Below are positions 15,888 to 24,707 of a DNA stretch of 39,509 nucleotides, piece after piece. Under the pieces are notes generated by a model. The model saw only the letters and a list, made by a program, of their open reading frames with translations. It did not search any database and was not told the origin of the DNA. Source of the DNA: Amycolatopsis orientalis DSM 43388 (lineage in GTDB: Bacteria > Actinomycetota > Actinomycetes > Mycobacteriales > Pseudonocardiaceae); assembly GCF_000411975.1 (NCBI RefSeq), contig NZ_ASXG01000065.1:1-39509 (forward strand), given 5' to 3'. A program made the position numbers and the translations under genes. Numbering within the stretch: the first letter of the stretch is position 1; each line of letters starts with the position of its first letter.

Positions 15888-17090
15888 TCAGGCGAGGTCC
15901 TCCAGCGGGACCTCGGGGTCGGCCAGCCGCTCCGGGTCGACGGCAGTGCCGGAGCGGATGAGGGCCTTGATCGGGTCCGTGACGTCCCAGACGTTGACGT
16001 TCATCCCGGCCAGGACGTGGTTGTCCTTGAGCCAGAAGGCGATGAACTCGCGCCCGGGCACGTCGCCGCGGAAGACGACGCGGTCGTGGCCCTCGATGGT
16101 GCCCAGGTATTCCATGCCGAGGTCGTACTGGTCAGTGAAGAAGTACGGAAGCTCGTCGTAGGACTCCTCCTTGCCGAGCATCCCGGCCGCCGCGACCGCG
16201 GGCTGGTTGAGCGCGTTCGCCCAGTGCTCGACGCGCAGGTGCTTGCCGAGGAACGGGTGGTAGGCGTTCGCGACGTCGCCGGCGGCGAAGATGTCCGGGT
16301 CGCTCGTGCGCAGGCTCGCGTCGGTGACCACGCCGTTGTCGACGCGGAGGCCGGCCGCCTCGGCCAGTTCGACGTTCGGCTTCGCGCCGATCCCGGCCAG
16401 GACCGCGTCGGCTTCGAGGACGCTGCCGTCGCCGAGCCGGATCCGCTTGCCCTGGCCGCCGTTGCTGATGTGCTCGACCTGGACGCCGAGCCGCAGGTCG
16501 ACGCCGTGCGCGCGGTGCAGGTCGGCGAACACCGGGGCGACCTGCGGGCCGAGCGCGGTGATCAGCGGCAGGTCGAGCGCCTCGACCACGGTGACCTCCA
16601 GCCCGGCCTGGCGCGCGGCGGCGGTCGCCTCGAGGCCGATCCAGCCGCCGCCGACGACCACCAGCTTCGAGGCGCTGCCGAACAGCTCCTTGAGCCGGTC
16701 GGAGTCCTCGATCCGGCGCAGGTAGTAGATCCCCGCGGCGTCCGGCAGCTGGCGCGGGCTGGCGCCGGTGGCCAGCAGCAGCTTGTCGTAGCCGAGGCTG
16801 GTGCCGTCGTCGAGCGTCACCTGCTTCTCGTCGCGCGAGATCGCCGTCGCCTTGACGCCCTGGCGCAGTTCGACGTTCTTCTCCGCGTACCACGCGGCGT
16901 CGTGCACCTGGAAGCTCTCGGCCTCCGCGTTGCCCATGAGGTAGTCCTTCGAGAGCGGCGGACGCTCGTAGGGCAGGTGCCGCTCGTCGCCGACGATCGT
17001 GATCTTCCCGTCGAAACCCTTGTCGCGCAACGCTTCCGCGGCCTTGGCCCCGGCCAGTCCGGCTCCGATGATGACGAACGACGAGGTCAC
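15888..17090 (-). CDS. FAD-dependent ferredoxin/rubredoxin-type NAD(P)H reductase
   Basis: 400 residues, typical length. The FAD-binding GxGxxG motif is at IIGAGLAGAKAAE (about 7-19), and RPPLSKDYL (43-51) is characteristic of oxygenase-coupled ferredoxin reductases. A second dinucleotide motif for NAD(P)H is VVVGGGWIGLEATA. FAD is also held by the C-terminal SDPDIFAAGDVAN motif. It transfers electrons from NAD(P)H to a small iron-sulfur protein; no ferredoxin or P450 gene is adjacent, so the partner is unknown. Upstream lies an imperfect inverted repeat (AGCGAAG...CTTCGCT, 17137-17178) that could be a regulatory site. Confidence 0.93.
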   Translation of the reverse strand: MTSSFVIIGAGLAGAKAAEALRDKGFDGKITIVGDERHLPYERPPLSKDYLMGNAEAESFQVHDAAWYAEKNVELRQGVKATAISRDEKQVTLDDGTSLGYDKLLLATGASPRQLPDAAGIYYLRRIEDSDRLKELFGSASKLVVVGGGWIGLEATAAARQAGLEVTVVEALDLPLITALGPQVAPVFADLHRAHGVDLRLGVQVEHISNGGQGKRIRLGDGSVLEADAVLAGIGAKPNVELAEAAGLRVDNGVVTDASLRTSDPDIFAAGDVANAYHPFLGKHLRVEHWANALNQPAVAAAGMLGKEESYDELPYFFTDQYDLGMEYLGTIEGHDRVVFRGDVPGREFIAFWLKDNHVLAGMNVNVWDVTDPIKALIRSGTAVDPERLADPEVPLEDLA

Positions 17091-17136
17091 TGGCGAACTC
17101 CTTCGGTGCGGGGACGACGGGAGTACTTATATCACT

Positions 17137-17178
17137 AGCGAAGTTTGGTCTTATTCGGCTGCCCGGTCAAGCTTCGCT
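17137..17178. promoter_or_regulatory. inverted repeat upstream of ferredoxin reductase
   Basis: AGCGAAG at 17137 and CTTCGCT at 17172 are inverted copies; similarity continues inward for several bases (TTGG versus the complement of TCAAG). The spacing is wide for a single dimer site, so a paired operator or a hairpin is possible. Low certainty. Confidence 0.25.
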
Positions 17179-17226
17179 GATCAGAGGTACCCCATGGAGA
17201 CACCGCCTACCCGTCAGGGTGTTACT

Positions 17227-17733
17227 TCACCCGTACCCGCCTCCGCTGTAACCGCCCCCGCTGTATCCGCCCGTGCCGGTGCCCGCGGGGGCGGACGCGG
17301 TGATCGCGGCGCCGTCCGCGGCGACCATCCACCACAGCCCGCCGTTGAGGTTCAGGCCCTGGCCGTTGGTCTGCCCGGCGGAATGGTCGCCGACGTACCG
17401 GTACAGCGGGTGTCCGCCGAGGGTTTCCTGCTTCGAACCGTCCGGCCGGGTGATGGCGCCGACGCCCCCCTGGGTCGCCCCGGTGAGCGGGGTGCCCGCC
17501 GCGACCGGGGGCCAGTAGGTCGCGCAGCTCGCGGTGCAGGCGGATTGACCGTCGTGGTCCGCGGCGAACAGGTAGATCGTGTCGCCCTTGCTGTCGGTCA
17601 CATGCGTCGGCGCGGCGGGCGGGGCGGACGTGGCCGTGCTCGTGCTCCCGCCGCTGCCGCACGCGGCGGCGAGCAAGCCCACCGCGGCCAGCAGTCCGAA
17701 AGTCCTTGGGGTTGCCAGAGTTCTGCGAGTCAT
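17227..17733 (-). CDS. COG4315-type secreted lipoprotein
   Basis: 168 residues. The lipobox LLAAAC (Cys near 25) follows a hydrophobic signal, so the mature protein should be lipid-anchored outside the membrane. Two copies of the COG4315 repeat can be seen. One contains GDTIYLFAADHDGQSACTAS with CATYWPP, the other KQETLGGHPLYRYVGDHSAG. The tail is Gly/Ser/Tyr-rich (GGYSGGGYSGGGYG). The molecular function of this family is unknown, though a redox or haem-linked role has been suggested for relatives. ATG 17733 is preferred over ATG 17745 because GGAGG lies just before it. Confidence 0.85.
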   Translation of the reverse strand: MTRRTLATPRTFGLLAAVGLLAAACGSGGSTSTATSAPPAAPTHVTDSKGDTIYLFAADHDGQSACTASCATYWPPVAAGTPLTGATQGGVGAITRPDGSKQETLGGHPLYRYVGDHSAGQTNGQGLNLNGGLWWMVAADGAAITASAPAGTGTGGYSGGGYSGGGYG

Positions 17734-17855
17734 CCCAGCCTCCAACGGTGCGTGGGTGATGCCCTTCCCTCGACACGCGCCCGGCGCCGGAACGGTTCAG
17801 GTCGATATCTCGAGGGGCGCCCGCGGCTGGACGGGAGAGACCCCGGCCCGTACGG

Positions 17856-17874
17856 TATGGCAAGGCTAACCTTA
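17856..17874. promoter_or_regulatory. candidate IdeR/DmdR iron box
   Basis: The 19 bases match 14 of 19 positions of the IdeR consensus TTAGGTTAGGCTAACCTAA, including the whole AGGCTAACCT core. They sit 21 bases before the DoxX ATG, and also upstream of the divergent lipoprotein gene. IdeR with Fe2+ would normally repress from such a position. Confidence 0.5.
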
Positions 17875-17895
17875 GTAACTCTCCGAGGAGGACCC

Positions 17896-18378
17896 ATGCC
17901 AGAGCGTGCGCTCGACCGGGCCGTCCCGTTCGTGCTCGGCCTGTTCCGGATCGTCGTCGGGCTGCTGTTCGCGGCCCACGGCGCGGCGGCGCTGTTCGGC
18001 GTTTTCGGCGGCGGCCCGGCGGGCGGAACCGTGGCCTTCGGCGTGTGGCCGTCCTGGTACGCCGCGGTGATCCAGCTGGCGGGCGGCCTCCTGGTCGTCT
18101 TCGGCCTCGTTACCCGGATCGCGGCACTGCTCGCGTCCGGCTCGATGGCGTACGCCTACTTCGTCGTCCACCAGCCCGACGGCCTGCTGCCGCTGCAGAA
18201 CAAGGGAGAGCCGGCGGCGCTGTTCTGCTGGGCTTTCCTGCTGCTCGTCTTCACCGGCCCGGGCGCGCTCGCGCTCGACGGGTTGTTCCGGAAGCAGCCA
18301 CGCGGAGCCGGACGGGCGGGCGTCGAGCCCCGTGGCGTGCTGGGTGCGTTCCCGGGCAACCCCGGCGCGGGCGACTGA
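17896..18378 (+). CDS. DoxX-family membrane protein
   Basis: 160 residues with four hydrophobic segments (about 9-27, 50-70, 73-92, 105-128). The DoxX/SURF4 pattern LGLFRIVVGLLFAAHG opens the protein and the family's conserved region FGLVTRIAALLASGSMAYAYF follows. DoxX proteins are linked to thiol and oxidative-stress tolerance at the membrane in mycobacteria. The GGAGGA site and ATG at 17896 are clear. The tail after residue 130 is polar and Pro/Gly-rich. A strong candidate iron box just upstream suggests iron control. Confidence 0.87.
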   Translation: MPERALDRAVPFVLGLFRIVVGLLFAAHGAAALFGVFGGGPAGGTVAFGVWPSWYAAVIQLAGGLLVVFGLVTRIAALLASGSMAYAYFVVHQPDGLLPLQNKGEPAALFCWAFLLLVFTGPGALALDGLFRKQPRGAGRAGVEPRGVLGAFPGNPGAGD

Positions 18379-18403
18379 CGCGGCGCCGCATTCGAGGGAC
18401 TGG

Positions 18404-19549
18404 TTAGACGGTGCTGGCGGCGCGTGACCACTGGGCGGCCAGCCGCGCGGCGTCGCGGGCGCGGTTCAGGTCGACCCCGGCGCGGGCGACCAGCCGGAGC
18501 CGGGAGATGCCGTCCGGGACGCTCGGCGGACGGAAGCAGCCGACGACGATGTCCTGTTCGTACAGGTGGTTCGCGGCCGCGACGGCCTGGTCCGGAGAGT
18601 CGGCGGGAATCGACTGCACCGCGCCCGGCGCTCGCGAAACCCCTGCGGCGTCGGCGATCGCGGCCGCGGCGCGGTGCAGGTCCGCAACGCGCGAAGGCTC
18701 GGCCGCGATGATCCGGCACGCTTCCGCCGCACTCGCCGCCGCGGCGGGAGCGAGGCCGGTGTCGAAGATGAACGTGCGCGCCGTGTTGACCAGATGTTCG
18801 CGCAGCAGCGGCGATCCCAGCACCGCGCCGCCCTGTGCGCCCAGCGCTTTCGACAACGTGGCAGTCACCGCGACGTGCGGCGCGCCCGCGAGGCCGGCCG
18901 CGTGCACCGCACCCCGGCCATTGCCCGCGACGCCGATGCCGTGTGCCTCGTCGACCACCAAGAAGGCGTCGTATTCCGCGCACAATGCCGCGGTGCGAAC
19001 CAGGTCCGTGGCATCGCCGAGCACCGAATAGATCGACTCCACCACCACGATCGCCCGCTCTTGCGATCGCTCGCGCAGCAGCTGCGCGAGCGTTTCCAAG
19101 TCGCCGTGCGGGCAGATCGCGACGGGGGAGCGGGACAGCCGCGCGCCGTCGATCAGCGACGCGTGGATGTGCGCGTCGGTGATCAGCAGTGTGTCCGGCG
19201 AACCGAGCGCGGTGATGACGCCGATGTTCGCCGTGTAGCCACTGGAAAACCCGAGCGCGGCCGGTTGCCCGGTGAGACTGGCCAGCTCGCGCTCCAGCTC
19301 GGTGTGACACGGTGTGGTGCCGGTGACGACTCGGGACGCGCCCGCCCCCGCGCCGTACTTCTCGACGGCCCGGACGGCGGCGGCACGCAGCCTCGGATCG
19401 GTGCTGAGGCTGAGGTAATCGTTCGACGCGAGGTCCAATGTGGACGCTCGCGGATGCCGCCGGTCGTCGGTCCGCCGGACGAGACCGGCGACGCGCCGGT
19501 CCCGCTCGGCGGCGGTCAGCCAGTCGTGCATCGACACCATGGCGGTCAC
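18404..19549 (-). CDS. bioF: 8-amino-7-oxononanoate synthase (biotin biosynthesis)
   Basis: 381 residues, a PLP-dependent alpha-oxoamine synthase. The PLP lysine lies in [13 protein letters not shown], with the stacking His and Asp in [25 protein letters not shown] and [11 protein letters not shown] are family signatures. It condenses pimeloyl thioester with alanine, the first dedicated step of biotin ring assembly. GTG 19549 is chosen because it overlaps the bioB stop (GTGA); ATG 19540 and ATG 19531 are in-frame alternatives. bioA and bioD are not in the window. Some members use other acyl chains, but the bioB neighbour supports BioF. Confidence 0.9.
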   Translation of the reverse strand: MTAMVSMHDWLTAAERDRRVAGLVRRTDDRRHPRASTLDLASNDYLSLSTDPRLRAAAVRAVEKYGAGAGASRVVTGTTPCHTELERELASLTGQPAALGFSSGYTANIGVITALGSPDTLLITDAHIHASLIDGARLSRSPVAICPHGDLETLAQLLRERSQERAIVVVESIYSVLGDATDLVRTAALCAEYDAFLVVDEAHGIGVAGNGRGAVHAAGLAGAPHVAVTATLSKALGAQGGAVLGSPLLREHLVNTARTFIFDTGLAPAAAASAAEACRIIAAEPSRVADLHRAAAAIADAAGVSRAPGAVQSIPADSPDQAVAAANHLYEQDIVVGCFRPPSVPDGISRLRLVARAGVDLNRARDAARLAAQWSRAASTV

Positions 19550-20604
19550 GCGTTGGGAGCGGCGGCGGTGCCCGCTCCGCGTTCCCGCAGTGCCGGAGTG
19601 GTGTGCGCCGCCTGCGGCTGCTCGCCCGCGCCGAGGACCTCGAAGCCGGCGTCGGCGATCATTTCCAGATCGGCCTTCGCGGCCTGGCCCTCGCTGGTCA
19701 GGTAGTCGCCGAGGAACAGCGAGTTCACCACGTGCAGCGCGAGCGGCTGCAGCGACCGCAGGTGCATCTCGCGGCCGCCGGCCATCCGGACTTCCGTTGC
19801 CGGGCAAGCGAACCGGGCGAGCGCGAGGATGCGCAGCGCGCGCAACGGGCTCAGCTCCCACGTCCCGGCGAGCGGAGTGCCCTCGAACGGCATCAGGAAG
19901 TTGACCGGGATCGAATCGCTGCCGAGGTCGCGCAGCGCGAAGATCGCGTCGATCAGCTCGTCGTCGGTCTCGCCCATGCCGACGATCAGGCCGGAGCACG
20001 CGGAAAGCCCGGCGGACTTGGCCTTTTCGACCGTGTCGACGCGGTCGTCGTACCCGTGCGTCGTGCAGATCTCGGAGTACCGGGACTCGCTCGTGTTCAG
20101 GTTGTGGTTGTACGCGTCGACCCCGGCCTCGCGCAGCTTCTCGGCCTGGCCGTCCTTGAGCAGTCCGAGGCAGGCGCACACCTCCACGTCGGAATGCGCG
20201 GACTTCACCGCCTCGACGGCTTTCGCGACCCGGTCGACGTCGCGGTCGCTCGGCCCGCGTCCGCTCGCGACCAGGCACACCCGCGACGCGCCGCCCTGGA
20301 TGCCCGCGCCGGCCTGGCGCGCGGTCTCCTCGGCCGACAGCCACGAGTACTTGAGGATCTGCGCGGACGACCCGAGCCGCTGCGAGCAGTACCCGCAGTC
20401 CTCGGGGCACAGGCCCGATTTCAGGTTGACCAGGTAGTTGACTTTGACCTTGTTGCCGAAGTGCGCGCGCCGCAGCCGTCCGGCAGCCGCGACCAGGCCG
20501 AGCACGTCCTCGTCCGGCGCTTCCAGCACCGCGCGGGCGTCGGTGCGGTCGAGTACGCCGCCGGCCAGCTGCCGGTCGGCCAGGTCGTCGAAGGTTTTGA
20601 ACAC
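19546..20604 (-). CDS. bioB: biotin synthase
   Basis: 352 residues. The radical-SAM cysteines C66, C70 and C73 (CPEDCGYC) bind the 4Fe-4S cluster. [16 protein letters not shown] and the arginine-bearing [17 protein letters not shown] are typical BioB segments around the 2Fe-2S site. It inserts sulfur into dethiobiotin. The GTG start at 20604 lies within a TGAAC-N3-TGTCA element. The gene is transcribed away from a TetR regulator 48 bases upstream and overlaps bioF by 4 bases. Confidence 0.96.
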   Translation of the reverse strand: MFKTFDDLADRQLAGGVLDRTDARAVLEAPDEDVLGLVAAAGRLRRAHFGNKVKVNYLVNLKSGLCPEDCGYCSQRLGSSAQILKYSWLSAEETARQAGAGIQGGASRVCLVASGRGPSDRDVDRVAKAVEAVKSAHSDVEVCACLGLLKDGQAEKLREAGVDAYNHNLNTSESRYSEICTTHGYDDRVDTVEKAKSAGLSACSGLIVGMGETDDELIDAIFALRDLGSDSIPVNFLMPFEGTPLAGTWELSPLRALRILALARFACPATEVRMAGGREMHLRSLQPLALHVVNSLFLGDYLTSEGQAAKADLEMIADAGFEVLGAGEQPQAAHTTPALRERGAGTAAAPNA

Positions 20605-20610
20605 CTGTCA
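20598..20610. promoter_or_regulatory. candidate BioQ-type operator over the bioB start
   Basis: TGAACACCTGTCA (half-sites TGAAC and TGTCA, 3-base spacer) resembles the mycobacterial/corynebacterial BioQ site TGAAC-N3-GTTAC. It covers the bioB start codon and sits in the 48-base divergent spacer. The match is partial. Confidence 0.35.
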
Positions 20611-20652
20611 AATCCTAGGCGGCCGACCGGCCGGAAGCAAGCGGCGGGCAGA

Positions 20653-21195
20653 ATGAGCGGGGTGAAGGTGACGCGAGACCAGATCGTCGACCGGGCGTAC
20701 GAGCTGCTGGCCGAAGCCGGGCTGAGCAGCCTGTCGATGCGGCGGGTGGCCCTCGACCTGGGGGTCCAGCCGGGTGCGCTGTACTACCACGTCGCCAGCA
20801 AACAGGAGCTGCTCGCCGTCGTCGCCGCGCGGATCCTGAAGGGGCTGCCCGCGGTGGCGAAGGATCCGCGCGAGGCGGCCGAGGACTTCCGTTCGGCGCT
20901 GCTGCGAGTCCGCGACGGGGCCGAGGTGGTGTCGTTCGTGCAGGCGTACCGGCCGGATCTGCTGGTGCCCACGAACGCCTTGCGCGAGCTGTTCGCCGGG
21001 AAGTTCGACGAGCGGCGAGCGGAATGGGCGGCGCGGACGGTGGTCCGCTACGTGCTCGGGTTCGTCGCGGAAGAACAGAACCACGCGGAGCTGGTGCGGG
21101 CCGGGATCGTCGAGGACGACCCGGCGCGCGGCGAGGATTCGGACGAGGCGTTCGGGTTCGGCATCGACGCGATCCTCAGCGGACTGTCCGGCTGA
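20653..21195 (+). CDS. TetR-family regulator, probable biotin repressor (BioQ-like)
   Basis: 180 residues. The N-terminal helix-turn-helix is clear (RDQIVDRAYELLAEAGLSSLSMRRVA and LGVQPGALYYHVASKQELL). The C-terminal ligand/dimer domain resembles TetR_C types (VVRYVLGFVAEEQNHAELV). It is divergent from bioB, and TetR-type BioQ proteins control biotin genes in several actinobacteria, so biotin control is a fair inference. ATG 20653 is taken; a GTG at 20662 is possible. Its stop abuts the stop of the convergent permease gene. Confidence 0.8.
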   Translation: MSGVKVTRDQIVDRAYELLAEAGLSSLSMRRVALDLGVQPGALYYHVASKQELLAVVAARILKGLPAVAKDPREAAEDFRSALLRVRDGAEVVSFVQAYRPDLLVPTNALRELFAGKFDERRAEWAARTVVRYVLGFVAEEQNHAELVRAGIVEDDPARGEDSDEAFGFGIDAILSGLSG

Positions 21196-23523
21196 CTACT
21201 CCGCGGTCGACCGGTCTTCGTCCTCCTCTCCGGCGGCTTCGAGGATGTGGCAGAGCGGATCGCGGATGACCAGCGGGGTCCCCTCGCTCACCCGGCCGGT
21301 CACGCGCAGCACCTGGCCCGGTTCGAGATCGGGGTGGGCTTGGCTGAACTCCAGGGCGACCGTCGCGGTGTCGTCGGTGAGCTGCGCGGTCAGCACCGGG
21401 CCGGGAGTGTCCTCTTCGGACAGTGCGAGTTCCTGGAGCCGGCCGTCGATGCTGACGTCGGCGCCGGGGCGCAGTTCGGCGATCGCGCTGGGCCGCAGCT
21501 CTGCCTTCTCCGCCTTCTGGGTAGTGCCGATGCGGGTGAGCAGCCGTTCGACCGCCGCGGTGGCGCGTTCCTCGGGCAGGTGCGGCATGAGCGTGCGGAT
21601 CCGGGTCTGCACGTCGTACGGCACGATGGTCGCCGCGGCCTGCGGGATGCGGCTGACGACCCGGGCGATCCGGTCCGCGGTCCGGTCGTGCAGCAGCCGC
21701 CCGAGCAGCGGCGCGTAGCTTCGCCGCGGCAGGAGCACGGTGATGCTCGTCCGGTCCGCCTCGGCGATCGCCTTCTGCACCAGCGTGTAGGCGGCCCGGG
21801 CGATCCGCCGGTCGGGCACGTCGATCAGCCGCAGGCCGGTTTTCATGCCGAGTTCTTCCCAGCGGGCGCGCAGCCGTTCGGCGGCCTGCGCGTCGATCAC
21901 GAAGTGCACCGCGGTCACCTTGTCCGGCCGGAGGCTGTTGCCGTAGCGCAGTGCTTCGAGGACGGCCAGGTCGATCGTGTTGACCAGCACGAAAACCTGG
22001 TGCCGCGCGTACCGCGTCGGGTTGGCTCCGCGCGCGGTGATGCGTTCGAGCACGGCGGCTTCGGCGCGGTACTCGCGGTTGAGCCGGATCAGCACGAACA
22101 CGAGGACCGGGAACACCACGACGACCAGCCACGCGCCCTCGGTGAACTTGGCGATGGCGAAGATGCCGACGACCACAGTGGACAGGATTCCGGCGGCGAG
22201 GTTGATCGAGAGCTTGAACCGCCAGCCCGGTTCGCGCAGGCGCAGATGGTGTTTGGTCATCCCGTATCCGGCCATCGCGAAGCCGGTGAAGACGCCGATC
22301 GCGTAGAACGGCACCAGTGCGGTCACCGTGCCGCCGGAGAAGAAGAGCAGGGCGACGGCGAGCACGGTCAGCACGAGGATGCCGTTGGAGAACACCAGCC
22401 GGTGCCCTCGGGTCGTCAGCTGGCGCGGCAGGAACCGGTCGCTGGCCACGAAACTGGCGAGGAACGGGAAACCGTTGAAGCTGGTGTTGGCTCCGGTGTA
22501 GAGGATGAGCGCGGTCGAGGCCTGGATCGCGACGAACATCGCCTGCCCGAACCAGCCGTCGCCGAACACCGCCCGGGCTTCCTGCGAGACCACCGACGGA
22601 TAGCCGCTCGCGTACGGCGTCGCGTGCGTGTAGAAGGCGAGCAACGAGACGCCGCCGACCAGGACGCCCAGGATGACGGCCATCGTGACCAGAACCTTGC
22701 GGGCGTTGGGGCCGCGCGGGCTGCGGAACGCGGACACCGTGTTGGAGATGGCTTCGACGCCGGTCAGCGACGAACCGCCGTTGGCGAAGGCGCGCAACAG
22801 CACCAGGACCGTCGCGCCGGCGATGAGGCCGTCCCCGTGCTGGACCGGCACCGCGCCGGGCAGGTGGGCTGCGTCGTAGGCCGGCAGGCCGACCGTCAGC
22901 GCCTTGACCAGGCCGACCACGATCATCACCAGCATCAGCGCGGAGAACAGGTAGGTCGGAACGGCGAACGGACGGCCGGCTTCGCGCAGGCCGCGCAGGT
23001 TGGCGTAACAGAGCAGGACGACGATCGCGATGGTGATTTCCAGGCTGTACGGCCCGAGTGCGGGGATCGCGGACACGACGGCGACCGTGCCCGCCGAGGT
23101 TTGCACGGCGACGGTCACGATGTAGTCGATCAGCAACGCCGCCGCGGCGACCTGCGCGACGCGCGGCCCGAAGTTCTCCCGCGCGACGACGTACGACCCG
23201 CCCGCGCGCGTGTAGGCCATCACGACCTGCCGGTACGACGCGGCGACGAGCACCAGGATGACGAGGATCACGCCGGTGACCGGCAGCACGAGGCTGAACG
23301 CGGCGAGCCCGGCGTAGGGGAGCAGTTCGACGAGGATCTGCTCGGTGCCGTAGGCCGACGACGAGATCGCGTCCGGGGAAAGGACGCCGAGGGCGGTCGT
23401 ATTGGAAAGCCGTTCGTGCGTCAATTGCGCGTTAATGAGCGGTTTGCCGAGAAACAGCCGCTTCAGCGCGTACCCGAACGCGCCAGGTTCCAGGCGGCGC
23501 TGGGGTTCTTCCATGTCTGTCAC
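21196..23523 (-). CDS. APC-superfamily permease, KimA-like potassium importer with OB-fold-like tail
   Basis: 775 residues. About 12 membrane segments span roughly 40-470, starting with the family segment LSNTTALGVLSPDAISSSAY. A cytosolic universal-stress-like region follows (about 480-650; RHQVFVLVNTIDLAVLEALRYG). Length and order match KimA/YdaO, the high-affinity potassium importer controlled by c-di-AMP in Bacillus. After that about 100 further residues look like a single OB-fold (SIDGRLQELAL through PGQVLRVTGRVSEGTPLVI). Amino-acid transport is the alternative. GTG 23523 is chosen; ATG 23514 is possible. I see no ydaO-type riboswitch upstream. Confidence 0.8.
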   Translation of the reverse strand: MTDMEEPQRRLEPGAFGYALKRLFLGKPLINAQLTHERLSNTTALGVLSPDAISSSAYGTEQILVELLPYAGLAAFSLVLPVTGVILVILVLVAASYRQVVMAYTRAGGSYVVARENFGPRVAQVAAAALLIDYIVTVAVQTSAGTVAVVSAIPALGPYSLEITIAIVVLLCYANLRGLREAGRPFAVPTYLFSALMLVMIVVGLVKALTVGLPAYDAAHLPGAVPVQHGDGLIAGATVLVLLRAFANGGSSLTGVEAISNTVSAFRSPRGPNARKVLVTMAVILGVLVGGVSLLAFYTHATPYASGYPSVVSQEARAVFGDGWFGQAMFVAIQASTALILYTGANTSFNGFPFLASFVASDRFLPRQLTTRGHRLVFSNGILVLTVLAVALLFFSGGTVTALVPFYAIGVFTGFAMAGYGMTKHHLRLREPGWRFKLSINLAAGILSTVVVGIFAIAKFTEGAWLVVVVFPVLVFVLIRLNREYRAEAAVLERITARGANPTRYARHQVFVLVNTIDLAVLEALRYGNSLRPDKVTAVHFVIDAQAAERLRARWEELGMKTGLRLIDVPDRRIARAAYTLVQKAIAEADRTSITVLLPRRSYAPLLGRLLHDRTADRIARVVSRIPQAAATIVPYDVQTRIRTLMPHLPEERATAAVERLLTRIGTTQKAEKAELRPSAIAELRPGADVSIDGRLQELALSEEDTPGPVLTAQLTDDTATVALEFSQAHPDLEPGQVLRVTGRVSEGTPLVIRDPLCHILEAAGEEDEDRSTAE

Positions 23524-23741
23524 GGGCTCAGCATGCACGCGCGACCTGCCTTGCACGCGCTGGGCGGCGAGATCAATCCCATTCTGAAATGCGTTAAGAA
23601 ACCGCCGTCACTCTTGCGTCAGAAGGGCATTAAAACCGCGGTCGGCCGCGTTAGGATTTCGTCAAGAGGGTGGTCTTCCTGGCGCGCCGGGCTCAGGGCT
23701 AGGCTGGTCCGGTACCTGGCTTTTGCGGAGGAGCGCGCCCG

Positions 23742-24707
23742 TTGTCGCAGTCGTCCGGTCCGGTGTCGCGGATGGAACGGCACCAGGTCGTCCTCTATCT
23801 CGGCGCGCTGGCTGCCGGCACCCTGGCCGGCTGGCTGGCCCCGGCGGCCGGACCGGCGCTGGAACCGGCGATCAACCCGGTGCTGGCGGCGCTGCTGTAC
23901 GTCACGTTCCTGCAGGTGCCCGCTGCCGACCTGGGCCGCTCCCTCCGCGACGGCCGGTTTCTCGGCGCGGCGCTGGCGGTGAACTTCGCCGTCGCGCCGC
24001 TGGTCGTCGCGGCGATGTCCCTCTTCTTCCCGGCCGGGCAGGCGCTGCGGCTGGGCATGCTGCTCGTGTTGCTGGCCCCGTGCGTGGACTACGTGATCGT
24101 CTTCAGCGGCCTGGCCGGCGGCAGCAGCCGCCGCCTGCTCGCCGCGACGCCGGTGCTGCTTCTCGCGCAGATGCTCCTGCTGCCCGGGTTCCTGGTCCTT
24201 TTCCTCGGCCCGGACCTGGCGCGGGTCGTGCGGGCCGGGCCGTTCCTCGAAGCGTTCCTCGTGCTGATCGTGCTCCCGCTGGCACTGGCCTGGCTCACCC
24301 AAGCCTGGGCGAGGCGGCACGCGACCGGCCGCCGGTTCGCCGACGCGGCCGGGACCGCGATGGTGCCCCTGATGGCCGCGACGCTGGCGACCGTGGTGGC
24401 GTCGCAGACCCCGAAGCTCCACAGTGGACTCGGCCCGGTCGCGCCGGCGGTGCCGTTTTACGTGGTTTTCCTGGTGGCGATGGCGTTCGCGGGCTGGGGC
24501 GTGGCGCGGTTGTTCCGATTGGACGTTTCAGCCGGGCGAGCGATCGTCTTCACCGGGGCGACGCGGAATTCACTGGTGGTGCTTCCGCTGGCGCTCGCGC
24601 TGCCGGACGAGTTCGCGGTCGCCGCGGTTGCCGTGGTGACGCAGACGTTGGTCGAGGTCGTCGGCATGGTCTGCTACGTCCGGCTAGTGCCCCGGTTGCT
24701 GCCGTAG
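23742..24707 (+). CDS. BASS-superfamily transporter, arsenite efflux (ACR3)-like
   Basis: 321 residues with about ten hydrophobic segments, PF01758-like. LVLLAPCVDYVIVFSGLAGG (about 108-127) occupies the place of the ACR3 cysteine motif, which supports metalloid transport over bile-acid-type sodium symport. No arsR or arsC gene is adjacent, so the substrate is open. The rare TTG start at 23742 is chosen because GGAGGAG lies 8 bases before it; GTG 23763 and ATG 23772 are alternatives. The end overlaps the 3' end of the converging metG remnant by 24 bases. Confidence 0.8.
   Translation: MSQSSGPVSRMERHQVVLYLGALAAGTLAGWLAPAAGPALEPAINPVLAALLYVTFLQVPAADLGRSLRDGRFLGAALAVNFAVAPLVVAAMSLFFPAGQALRLGMLLVLLAPCVDYVIVFSGLAGGSSRRLLAATPVLLLAQMLLLPGFLVLFLGPDLARVVRAGPFLEAFLVLIVLPLALAWLTQAWARRHATGRRFADAAGTAMVPLMAATLATVVASQTPKLHSGLGPVAPAVPFYVVFLVAMAFAGWGVARLFRLDVSAGRAIVFTGATRNSLVVLPLALALPDEFAVAAVAVVTQTLVEVVGMVCYVRLVPRLLP

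Noticed and set aside
23524..23741. c-di-AMP (ydaO-type) riboswitch before the KimA-like gene
   Set aside because: I looked for the conserved G-rich and pseudo-symmetric elements and could not identify them.
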